This document shows, piece by piece, positions 8,469 through 15,685 of a stretch of DNA of 64,000 nucleotides (the stretch's first letter is position 1; each line of letters begins with the position of its first letter). This DNA is from Prevotella denticola (GTDB lineage: Bacteria; Bacteroidota; Bacteroidia; Bacteroidales; Bacteroidaceae): the NCBI RefSeq assembly GCF_900454835.1, contig NZ_UGTM01000001.1, positions 1,612,501 through 1,676,500 on the forward strand, written 5' to 3'. Under the pieces are notes generated by a model that saw only the letters and a list, made by a program, of their open reading frames with translations, made no database searches and had not been told where the DNA came from. Both the position numbers and the translations under genes were made by a program.

Positions 8469-9739
8469 AGACAGAAATTCTTATAGGCCATCGCCTCGTT
8501 ATATACTTCAAGATACTGCATGGCAACGCTCCGCTGCGAATAGCTGTGCAGCACCTTCGCCACGGCCGCTTCGGAGAGAGCCGCATAGTCGGCCTCATCC
8601 AGCACCCAGCGGATGCCCTCTGCCAGGTCCCGGGCATCGCGTTCCGCCGCCACATAGCCGTTCCGGCGGTGATCAATCATCTCGGGTATGCCTCCAACAC
8701 GGAATCCCACACACGGTACGCCGCACGCCATGGCCTCCATGATGGTGTTGGGAAGATTGTCCTCGAGCGAGGGCAGCACGAAGACATCGGCGGCATTGTA
8801 GACGTCGCGTATCCGCTGCTGGTCGCTCACGTAACCGATGGGATAGACCGGCAGTGCCAGTCTCCCCTCCAGTTCCTCGGCGTGTCCGCCGAGGATGGCG
8901 ATGCCGGTATGCTCCTTCATTTCCGGATGCTCTTCCGCCATCCGGGCTACTGCCTCCACGAAATAGTCCATCCCCTTGCGCTGGTCCGTCACACGCTGTG
9001 AGACGAAGAGCACGAGGCGTCTGTCGTCGGGGAGGTGCAGCCGCTTCCGGGCCGACTGCCTGTCCTGCGGCGAGAAGAAACGGCTGTCGATGGGATTGGG
9101 GATGTCTCTGACGCTGATGCCGCGCAGGAGTCCGCTCCGCTTTGCCTGCCGGGAGAGCCACTGGCTGCAGGTGACGAACCAGATATTGCCGTGGCTGAGC
9201 ATTTCCTTCTTGCGTTTCCACACCTTTGCCGACAGGTCGTGCGGACTGCCGCCGCCGGGCAGCAGCGGACAGTTTCCGCATCCGTTCTCGTAGCGGCAGC
9301 AGCCATGGGCATAATGGCAGATGCCGGCAGCCGGCCAGAGGTCGTGCATCGTCCACACGACCGGCTTTCCCGAGCACAGGATTTTGCGGATGTTCTTCAG
9401 AGAGAGCATGCCCTGGTTGATCCAGGAGAGATGTATAATGTCGGCCTCCTTGAACTCGCGCAGCTTCGTGATGTCGCTGCCGGCGTTGGCGATGTCTATC
9501 TCAAAAAGGTGGTTGCGGGAGAAATGCAGGTGCCAGAACACGCAGAACCGTTCCCAGAGGAGGTGCCGCTGGTTCTGCCACTCGTGGCCGAGACTGACCA
9601 CGGTGATGTCGTCCGTCAGCTTGTCACGCACCAGCATCTTCGCCTTCACGCCGTTGTTGTTCAGCGCATCCTTGAGCCGGTTGGCGGCAACAGCCGCCCC
9701 GCCTGTCTTCTCACTGGTATTTACTATCAGTATTCTCAT
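8465..9739 (-). CDS. Family 4 (GT-B) glycosyltransferase
   Basis: From the ATG at 9739 this gives 424 residues. MRILIVNTSEKTGGAAVAAN is the first Rossmann strand and glycine loop of a GT-B enzyme. A Cys-rich insert with HDLWPAAGICHYAHGCC and CGNCP (about residues 135-165) is characteristic of one GT4 subfamily. The C-terminal domain has the EX7E donor-site motif (SLEDNLPNTIMEAMACG). I reject a more upstream TTG start at 9841 because the promoter -7 box (9757-9764) lies downstream of it. Forms a two-gene operon with the GT2 enzyme. Confidence 0.9.
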   Translation of the reverse strand: MRILIVNTSEKTGGAAVAANRLKDALNNNGVKAKMLVRDKLTDDITVVSLGHEWQNQRHLLWERFCVFWHLHFSRNHLFEIDIANAGSDITKLREFKEADIIHLSWINQGMLSLKNIRKILCSGKPVVWTMHDLWPAAGICHYAHGCCRYENGCGNCPLLPGGGSPHDLSAKVWKRKKEMLSHGNIWFVTCSQWLSRQAKRSGLLRGISVRDIPNPIDSRFFSPQDRQSARKRLHLPDDRRLVLFVSQRVTDQRKGMDYFVEAVARMAEEHPEMKEHTGIAILGGHAEELEGRLALPVYPIGYVSDQQRIRDVYNAADVFVLPSLEDNLPNTIMEAMACGVPCVGFRVGGIPEMIDHRRNGYVAAERDARDLAEGIRWVLDEADYAALSEAAVAKVLHSYSQRSVAMQYLEVYNEAMAYKNFCL

Positions 9740-9756
9740 TGGCGTATCATTTGCAG

Positions 9757-9787
9757 CAAAGTTACAAGAAAAGCGATAAACAGACAA
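9757..9787 (-). promoter_or_regulatory. Promoter of the glycosyltransferase pair
   Basis: Minus-strand TAACTTTG at 9757-9764 with TTG at 9785-9787 (20-bp spacer). It leaves a short leader before ATG 9739 and decides that start. Confidence 0.75.
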
Positions 9788-9878
9788 GAAAAGTAACAAA
9801 ATATTAGTTGTTTGCGGACACAGCAGGTTGATTTGCGTCAAGAAAGACGTAATATTCGAGGAAATTACAGGTAAAAAG

Positions 9879-9909
9879 TTGCAGAGAAGCAGAAATCCTC
9901 CTACCTTTG
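9879..9909 (+). promoter_or_regulatory. Promoter of the putative small RNA
   Basis: TTG at 9879-9881, a 20-bp spacer, then TACCTTTG at 9902-9909: a near-ideal Bacteroidetes promoter facing right, away from the glycosyltransferase promoter and towards a gene on the opposite strand. Confidence 0.8.
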
Positions 9910-9915
9910 CATCGT

Positions 9916-10102
9916 CAAAAGGTTAATAGATTGTTTAGGTTAGTAGTAATAGATTTAGGTTTTTAGTTATTTTATTAAGGTAAAAGTTTAACGATTGATC
10001 CAGGATGACAAAGGAGGCCGTGAGGTTCCCTTTCATTGAGAAAAGATTATTTAGTTAAACATACTGATAACGCCGGTGCTCGCAGAGAGTACCGGCGTTT
10101 TT
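9916..10102 (+). ncRNA. Putative small RNA of about 185 nt (or a short leader-peptide transcript)
   Basis: A strong promoter (9879-9909) and an intrinsic terminator (10069-10102) bracket about 185 nt with no normal gene. The first 80 nt are A/T-rich with repeated TTTAGGTT-like words; the second half is more G/C-rich and contains GGATGACAAAGGAGGCC. One 17-codon frame runs from ATG 10005 to TAA 10058 but has no good ribosome-binding site. I do not recognise it as tmRNA, SRP RNA or RNase P. The 5' end is estimated from the -7 box. The alternatives are a 6S-like RNA, a Bacteroidales-specific RNA family, or a small peptide gene. Confidence 0.6.
10069..10102 (+). terminator. Rho-independent terminator of the small RNA
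   Basis: AACGCCGGT and ACCGGCGTT pair around a 13-nt loop and are followed by a T run ending in TTTTTC on the plus strand. The minus-strand side lacks a T run, so the signal belongs to the rightward transcript. Confidence 0.85.
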
Positions 10103-10104
10103 CT

Positions 10105-11691
10105 TCATCTTGTCCGTTCTATCGTATATCCGCCGTCCATGTCTTCCATGAGGCTGTGATACACTATCTTTTCTATAAGTCCCTTTGTATCAACATAGAC
10201 ATCCATGGAATCCTTCGTCGGACAATACCTGTCTTTCTCCGACCGAAGGGAAATCACGGTTCCCTGTCCGGTGTGTGCAATATGGTAATTCACCACGCCT
10301 TCAAATCTGTCGAAATAGTATTCTCCTGATGTCTGCCTTGCTGAAAAGCGGTTGTTGAAGGTGGTCATCATCTGCAGTTCAGGCATGGAAGGATAGAAAT
10401 CCCATAGATTAACCCCATTGACGATATAGAAGGTCATCACCATGGCCACCTCTTCTGCGGTATCGCCCGACTTTCTCTGATGTGCTTTCTTCCATGCCGG
10501 GGCCTGGCGCATCAACACTTCCATCAGCTCTTTTCCGAACCGTCCCTTGTCCTTCAGTTCTATGTCCGTATCGTTCGATGCCGGTTTATACACGATGACG
10601 AAGTGGTTGCGGCGCAACAGCTTACGGTATTCCCCTATCGGAATCCTGAATCCATGGAACTCCAGGTCTTCCTCGCTGGAAGAGAAAACGGTATCGGCAA
10701 TAAACTCCAGACGGCAGAGACTGTCAGTTGACAACAGCGGCACAAGCCGGAACGTATGGTCAGGACTGTTTCCTTCATACGATTTCGGCCATGTGACCCG
10801 ATAGATGAGCGTGTCGCCGACAACATACTGCGGACGGAACAGGGGAGCGGGTTCCGGCACGTGGGTGACACCTGCCTTCAGACGGTCGTAAAGGCGGCTG
10901 CGCTTCGCATCCGCCGGATTGCAGACAAGCAGCAGGCTTCCGTCATAATGTTCTACGGGGATGGGACGCGGGATGCCAACAGGCTCATTGTCCACGAAGA
11001 TAGCTGCCACGTCGCTTATTCTACGGTGGCTGAGCAGAGCGAAGGCATCACTTGACTCACAGGTCATACTCAGAGAGAACAGCCAGGGATTGTTGTCACA
11101 GTTTTTCCGGGCATCCTCCGACCAGACATCTGTATACTGGACAGAGGGGATGGCATAGGGGCTTTTCATATCAGCTATATAAAGATACAGCTGTGTATTG
11201 CTGAGGCCGTCCAGCTGGAAGAAGTACCGGTAGCGAGAAGCGTCATAGAACCCTTTCTCACGGGCAAGTGCCAGCAGGGCTTCCACCTTCGCCGAGTCGG
11301 TTCTGTTGACGATGAAAACCGTAGAAGCATCTTTGTCCTCCGCTATGCCGCAGACAGCGGAGTCCACGACAACGGAATCCATGTCATCCTCCCTGGAAGC
11401 CGCATCTTCCGCATCACTTTCCTCATCATCCGACGGAGACGGCGGACAGGTGGGCTGCGCCGAATCTGCCGGATCGGAACCGGGAATATACAGTTCATGT
11501 GTAAGGAGCTTCATGAGCGGTATCTCCGTTATCTTTCCCTGAACCGGCAGCAGCTTCTCGCTGATAACTGAAATGACTTCATGGATATTGGACGGGACCG
11601 GATAGACGGACACGTGTGCGGGCTTCACGCCCTGCGCCAGGACGGTTTGCAGACAGCAGGCGAGCGATAGCAAAAGGAATGTTCGTTTCAT
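10105..11691 (-). CDS. Secreted protein of unknown function (528 aa)
   Basis: The signal peptide MKRTFLLLSLACCLQTVLAQ gives a typical LAQ cleavage site. Residues about 75-110 form an acidic, Ser/Asp-rich linker (DDEESDAEDAASREDDMDS) between an N-terminal segment and a roughly 400-residue C-terminal region. That region alternates predicted beta strands (GDTLIYRVTWPKSY, GEYYFDRFEGVVNYHI) and ends with MDVYVDTKGLIEKIVYHS. I recognise no family. It lies 38 bp after the DUF4294 gene on the same strand, with no terminator between, so the two are probably one operon and the product probably acts in the periplasm or envelope. Confidence 0.75.
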   Translation of the reverse strand: MKRTFLLLSLACCLQTVLAQGVKPAHVSVYPVPSNIHEVISVISEKLLPVQGKITEIPLMKLLTHELYIPGSDPADSAQPTCPPSPSDDEESDAEDAASREDDMDSVVVDSAVCGIAEDKDASTVFIVNRTDSAKVEALLALAREKGFYDASRYRYFFQLDGLSNTQLYLYIADMKSPYAIPSVQYTDVWSEDARKNCDNNPWLFSLSMTCESSDAFALLSHRRISDVAAIFVDNEPVGIPRPIPVEHYDGSLLLVCNPADAKRSRLYDRLKAGVTHVPEPAPLFRPQYVVGDTLIYRVTWPKSYEGNSPDHTFRLVPLLSTDSLCRLEFIADTVFSSSEEDLEFHGFRIPIGEYRKLLRRNHFVIVYKPASNDTDIELKDKGRFGKELMEVLMRQAPAWKKAHQRKSGDTAEEVAMVMTFYIVNGVNLWDFYPSMPELQMMTTFNNRFSARQTSGEYYFDRFEGVVNYHIAHTGQGTVISLRSEKDRYCPTKDSMDVYVDTKGLIEKIVYHSLMEDMDGGYTIERTR

Positions 11692-11729
11692 AAGGATGAT
11701 TTCATTCTATAAGATGTAGACCAGAATTG

Positions 11730-12365
11730 TCACAGCTGTCCGGCCTCGACCTGCAGGACGATGCGTTCCACCAGTCTGTCAGCACCCTTGGGGTCGTACC
11801 GCTTCTTCAGACTGCTGCCGAAAGCCCAGGCGAAAGCCTGGTAGAAACCGGCACGGACCGGACCGAGGAAAGCCTGGACAAGTTCGTAGGAAGTAGAGTT
11901 GCATTCGCGGTCGACAAGTTTGATGAGGAGCTTTCCCTGCGAGAAGCTCAGCTTCTTCATACGGGGTTTATAGGTGTTCCATATCTCCTTCTCCACACGT
12001 TTCATGTGCTCCGACCGTTCCTTTTTCGACGGGATGGTCTCAAGATAAGCTCCGGTCTCAAGGATGATCTGATGGCACTCCTTGGCTATCGGCAGCACTT
12101 TCTTGATGTTGTAGACAAGCCTGTAATAAGCCATCTCCTGCGATTTGTTCTTGAACTCCAACGGGGGGAAAACATAGACATTGCTCGTCCGCACATACTG
12201 AATACTGTCTGTCCCCACTTTCGCCTTGCCGATATGTACCATGGGCACGAACGTGGGAGAATCCATATCCACCGTCCGGTCCTCGGGATTGATATGGTCC
12301 TGCGCAGCTGCCCCCACCGTGAAAAACAGCAACACAGCAAATGTGAAAAGTATCAGTCTGTTCAT
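11730..12365 (-). CDS. DUF4294 family secreted protein
   Basis: From ATG 12365 this is a 211-residue protein with a signal peptide (MNRLILFTFAVLLFFTVGAA, AQ cleavage). The mature part carries the pattern I associate with DUF4294: VYVFPPLEFKNKSQEMAYY, LVYNIKKVLPIAK, and a conserved-looking EKEIWNTYKPRMKKLSFSQG. The function of this Bacteroidetes-restricted family is unknown. A longer frame to 12524 exists but its start lies upstream of the promoter. First gene of a probable operon with the unknown secreted protein downstream. Confidence 0.85.
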   Translation of the reverse strand: MNRLILFTFAVLLFFTVGAAAQDHINPEDRTVDMDSPTFVPMVHIGKAKVGTDSIQYVRTSNVYVFPPLEFKNKSQEMAYYRLVYNIKKVLPIAKECHQIILETGAYLETIPSKKERSEHMKRVEKEIWNTYKPRMKKLSFSQGKLLIKLVDRECNSTSYELVQAFLGPVRAGFYQAFAWAFGSSLKKRYDPKGADRLVERIVLQVEAGQL

Positions 12366-12374
12366 ATCTGGTGA

Positions 12375-12382
12375 CAAAGGTA
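12375..12382 (-). promoter_or_regulatory. -7 box upstream of the DUF4294 gene
   Basis: Minus-strand TACCTTTG only 10 bp before ATG 12365. If used, the mRNA would be leaderless or have a leader of a few nucleotides. Confidence 0.6.
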
Positions 12383-12533
12383 CAAATTTTAAACTAAAGG
12401 CGATTTCATATTCCAGGAAAAAACAGTCCGCTCCCGCCAGACTTTTCTTGGACCTGCCATCCCTGCAAAACCAGCAAGGAACCCCATCAATTCTTAAACT
12501 ATGTAAAAACTGTAATGATTTCAAGTTAAAGGC

Positions 12534-12564
12534 TTGTTTCTTTCAGGAAAACGCTTTATCTTTG
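12534..12564 (+). promoter_or_regulatory. Promoter of the superoxide reductase gene
   Basis: TTG at 12534-12536, 20-bp spacer, TATCTTTG at 12557-12564, about 28 bp before the ATG. Confidence 0.8.
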
Positions 12565-12592
12565 CACCCGAAACATTAAGAAATAATTTATT

Positions 12593-12961
12593 ATGGCAAA
12601 AAGAAACGAATTATATAAGTGCGCAGAGAGTGGCAACATCGTAGAGGTTCTTGTTGGTGGTGAATGTGGATCCGGCAATATGCAACTGCTGAAAGAAAAC
12701 ACAACCGATGCCGCCACCGAGAAACACGTGCCGGTCGTTGAGAAGATCGAAGGCGGCTACCGTGTGACGGTCGGCGAGGTGGAACACCCCATGACAGAAG
12801 CCCATTCCATCCTCTGGATTGAGTTGATCACCAATAACAACGAGGTACTCCGCAAGTATCTGGATCCGACAGACCGTCCGGTAGCCGAGTTCAAGACCGA
12901 TGCTACAGAAGTCTATGCACGTGAATACTGCAATCTTCACGGCCTCTGGCGTTCAAAGTAA
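12593..12961 (+). CDS. Desulfoferrodoxin-type superoxide reductase
   Basis: A 122-residue protein that should reduce superoxide to peroxide at an Fe(His4Cys) centre without producing oxygen, which suits an anaerobe. The catalytic domain (about 40-122) keeps its ligands: [15 protein letters not shown] and the C-terminal CNLHGLW. The N-terminal desulforedoxin-like part keeps the fold words ([15 protein letters not shown]) but only Cys10 and Cys26, where a structural iron site needs four Cys, so the second iron centre is probably absent. Single-gene unit with its own promoter and terminator. Confidence 0.92.
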   Translation: MAKRNELYKCAESGNIVEVLVGGECGSGNMQLLKENTTDAATEKHVPVVEKIEGGYRVTVGEVEHPMTEAHSILWIELITNNNEVLRKYLDPTDRPVAEFKTDATEVYAREYCNLHGLWRSK

Positions 12962-12993
12962 GAACTGAATTTCAAACTGACATATCGTAATAC

Positions 12994-13037
12994 GGGTGCA
13001 TACGCCTCCTTGAAGATGGAGGGTATGCACCCTTTTT
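12994..13037 (+). terminator. Rho-independent terminator of the superoxide reductase gene
   Basis: GGGTGCATAC pairs with GTATGCACCC, extended inward by CCTCC/GGAGG with one bulged G, then TTTTT (13033-13037). Confidence 0.9.
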
Positions 13038-13327
13038 CAGATTCCTCCGTTAACAGACAGTTCCGCATTGCGTTCGGAAAAACAAGCCTCCCTGATCAGA
13101 TAAGTACTGCCGGCACAGCTCTTCTCCGGCTACAGTCCGCTCCCATCCCGGTAATAGGTCGTGAGGTTCGGGCCGTCAACACGACCGGTGTCTGCCGACA
13201 ACACAATATGTGATGGGCCTCAGCACGTCTGCAGGGAAGGCCCGTCCAATCCTGTCGCTATCATATAATAGCAAGATGCTGATGACTGACTTGCACCGCA
13301 AATATATGCCGGACAACCCTGACGGTT
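13038..13327. other. Intergenic stretch, no gene recognised
   Basis: Only short open frames without family resemblance. This is the 3' flank of the peptide-export cassette; no clear terminator for that operon is visible. Confidence 0.5.
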
Positions 13328-13477
13328 TCAGGACAGGAAATAAAGGTATGCTCCGGCCAGCAGTCCCAATGTCACAACGGTGATTACCGTGATGCCGTAG
13401 CGGACAATCCATGAGGGCTTCTCGTCGATGATGCGCCTTACCTTCTCGCTGCGGAGTTCTATCTTGTCGTCTGCCAT
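13328..13477 (-). CDS. 49-residue membrane protein resembling the HlyD N-terminal anchor
   Basis: Reading from ATG 13477 to TGA 13328 gives 49 residues: a charged N-terminus (MADDKIELRSEKVRRIIDEK) then one membrane helix (IVRYGITVITVVTLGLLAG). The KIELRSE...I pattern followed by a Trp-Ile-Arg-x-Gly helix matches the first 45 residues of Bacteroidetes HlyD-family secretion adaptors, but the protein stops where the periplasmic part would begin. It lies 18 bp after the ABC exporter stop, same strand. It could be a natural small subunit of the exporter or the relic of a lost adaptor; no HlyD-like sequence follows the stop. Confidence 0.75.
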   Translation of the reverse strand: MADDKIELRSEKVRRIIDEKPSWIVRYGITVITVVTLGLLAGAYLYFLS

Positions 13478-13495
13478 AATCTGTCCCTTCTGCTG

Positions 13496-15685
13496 TTAGT
13501 TTCCTAATTCCAACTGATTCTTCACGAGATTGTAGTATGCGCCGCGCTTCCGTGTGAGTGCTTCGTGACTGCCTGTCTCAACCACCCTGCCCTTGTCCAG
13601 TACCACTATCTGTCCGGCATTCTTCACCGTACTCAGCCGGTGGGCTACGATGACTACCGTCTTCCCTTTGTAGAACGCATCCAGATGCTCCACGATCATG
13701 CGCTCGTTGTTGGCATCAAGTGAGTTGGTGGCTTCGTCGAGGAAGATGTAGTCGGGATTCTTGTACACGGCCCTCGCTATGAGGATGCGCTGTTTCTGTC
13801 CCTGGCTCAGGCCCACGCCGTCGCGCCCTATCTTGGTGTTGTACTTCAAGGGAAGACCCATTACATAATCGTGGATGCAGGCTATCTCTGCAGCCGTCTG
13901 CAACCGCTGCCTGTCTATCTCGTTATCATCTACGGCTATATTGCGGGCTATCGACTCGGAGAAGATCACACCGTCCTGCATTACCACGCCGCACTGCCTG
14001 CGCCACCATTTCTTGTTGAGCGTGTTGACATCCGTTCCACCTATATTAATTTGTCCACCCAGCACGGGATAATAGCCAAGCATGAGCTTGATGAGCGTTG
14101 TTTTACCGCTACCCGACGCACCTACGATGGCTGTTACCTCGCCTTTGGGGATATTGAGGCTTACATTATCTATGATAGTTTTCAGTGCATGCGGGTCGTA
14201 TTTGAAGTTTACGTTTTCCAGGTCTATACCCCTGCCTTCTTCTTTTACTGAAGTTTCCAATCCCTGTTTTCCGTTCTCATCATCCATGCGATGGATCTCG
14301 TTGATGCGTTCCAGGCTTATCTTCACGTCCTGCACCGAATAGAAGAAACCCATCAGCTGTTCCACTGGTGAGTTGAGCTGTCCGATGATGTACTGCACGG
14401 CGAGCATCATACCCAGTGTGAGTTGTCCGTGAATAACGGCAGTTGCTGCCACCACGGTGATGACAATATTCTTCAGTTCGTTGATGAATATACTGCCCGC
14501 CTCCTGCGTTTGTTGGAGCTTTAGCGATTTCATCTGTACGTTGAATAAATCGGCCTGCACGTCCTCCCATTCCCAGCGTCTGCGCTGTTCACAGTCTTGC
14601 AGTTTTATCTCCTGCATAGAGGTAATAAATTCGTAGGTTTTATTGTTGTTGATGGCTTGCTGCTCAAAGAGTTCGTAGTCGAGAACCTTTCTGCGCCTTA
14701 GGAAGAGCGCAAGCCAACCGCCATAGAGCAGGCTGCCGAGCATGAAAATGGCGAAGACAAGCCAGTTATAGGATAACAATACAATGCTGAACACCACAAA
14801 GGTAAAGAGCGAGAACACAATACTGAGTGTTTGCTGTGTCAGAAACGAGTTTACACGGTTGTGGTCGCCCATACGCTGCATGAGGTCGCCCATCAGCTTG
14901 GTGTCGAAGAACGACATGGGCAACTTTAAAAGCTTGATGAAGAAATCGCTCACCAGCGAGATGTTGATTCGCATGGAGATGTGCAGCAGCAGCCAGCGGC
15001 GGATAAAATCGATGGCAGTTCGACTAATGGTAAGCATCAGCTGCCCAAGGAGTATCAGCCATATAAAGCCGATATTCTGGTTCTTAATACCCACATCCAC
15101 AATGGATTGTGTGAGGAAAGGCAGAATAAGCTGCAGCAGGCTGCCGACGAGCAAGCCTAAAACAATTTGACCGAAATACTTACGATATTGCTTAATGTAA
15201 CCAAAGAGGAACTTAAACGAGCGTTCCTCTTTAGGTTCTTCGTCCATCTTCTTTTCATAAAACGCAGGAGTAGGTTCTAAGAACATAGCGATACCCTTTT
15301 CCTCACCGTCCGATTGAGTGCTGACCCAATGCTTCTTAAATACTTCGAGGTCGTATTTTACATGCCCTTTTGCAGGGTCTGCAATGTAGAATCCGTTCTT
15401 TTTAACTTTGTATAGTACAACAAAATGATTTTGGTTCCAATGGAGTAAGCAAGGATAATTTATGTCTTTTATTTGATACAAGCTTGCTTTTCCACATAGC
15501 ACATCAAAACCTAAGGCTTCTGCCAATTGTTTTAAAGCCTGCATTGAAACACCCTCATTGGTTATAGTACAGGTATTTGATAGAGTTTCAAATGAACACT
15601 TTCTACCATAATACTTACAGACCATAGCCATGCAGGCAATCCCACACTGCATGGCGTCATGTTGTCTATAAAAATAAAAGGACAT
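13496..15685 (-). CDS. Peptidase-containing ABC exporter (C39 peptidase, bacteriocin type)
   Basis: A 729-residue protein that should cut double-glycine leaders and export the released peptide across the inner membrane. The C39 peptidase domain (1-125) has Gln8, catalytic Cys14 (QHDAMQCGIACM), His87 (NQNHFVVLY) and Asp103. A six-helix transmembrane domain follows (about 165-460). The ATPase domain has Walker A GASGSGKTT, signature LSQGQKQR and Walker B YIFLDEAT. The start codon abuts the stop of the barrel-protein gene with no gap, so the two are coupled. Base composition is visibly more A/T-rich than the housekeeping genes. Confidence 0.95.
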   Translation of the reverse strand: MSFYFYRQHDAMQCGIACMAMVCKYYGRKCSFETLSNTCTITNEGVSMQALKQLAEALGFDVLCGKASLYQIKDINYPCLLHWNQNHFVVLYKVKKNGFYIADPAKGHVKYDLEVFKKHWVSTQSDGEEKGIAMFLEPTPAFYEKKMDEEPKEERSFKFLFGYIKQYRKYFGQIVLGLLVGSLLQLILPFLTQSIVDVGIKNQNIGFIWLILLGQLMLTISRTAIDFIRRWLLLHISMRINISLVSDFFIKLLKLPMSFFDTKLMGDLMQRMGDHNRVNSFLTQQTLSIVFSLFTFVVFSIVLLSYNWLVFAIFMLGSLLYGGWLALFLRRRKVLDYELFEQQAINNNKTYEFITSMQEIKLQDCEQRRRWEWEDVQADLFNVQMKSLKLQQTQEAGSIFINELKNIVITVVAATAVIHGQLTLGMMLAVQYIIGQLNSPVEQLMGFFYSVQDVKISLERINEIHRMDDENGKQGLETSVKEEGRGIDLENVNFKYDPHALKTIIDNVSLNIPKGEVTAIVGASGSGKTTLIKLMLGYYPVLGGQINIGGTDVNTLNKKWWRRQCGVVMQDGVIFSESIARNIAVDDNEIDRQRLQTAAEIACIHDYVMGLPLKYNTKIGRDGVGLSQGQKQRILIARAVYKNPDYIFLDEATNSLDANNERMIVEHLDAFYKGKTVVIVAHRLSTVKNAGQIVVLDKGRVVETGSHEALTRKRGAYYNLVKNQLELGN

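Noticed and set aside
13328..13477. HlyD gene cut by a frameshift or recent stop
   Set aside because: Sequence after the stop shows no HlyD-like reading in any frame, so a simple mutation does not explain the short form.
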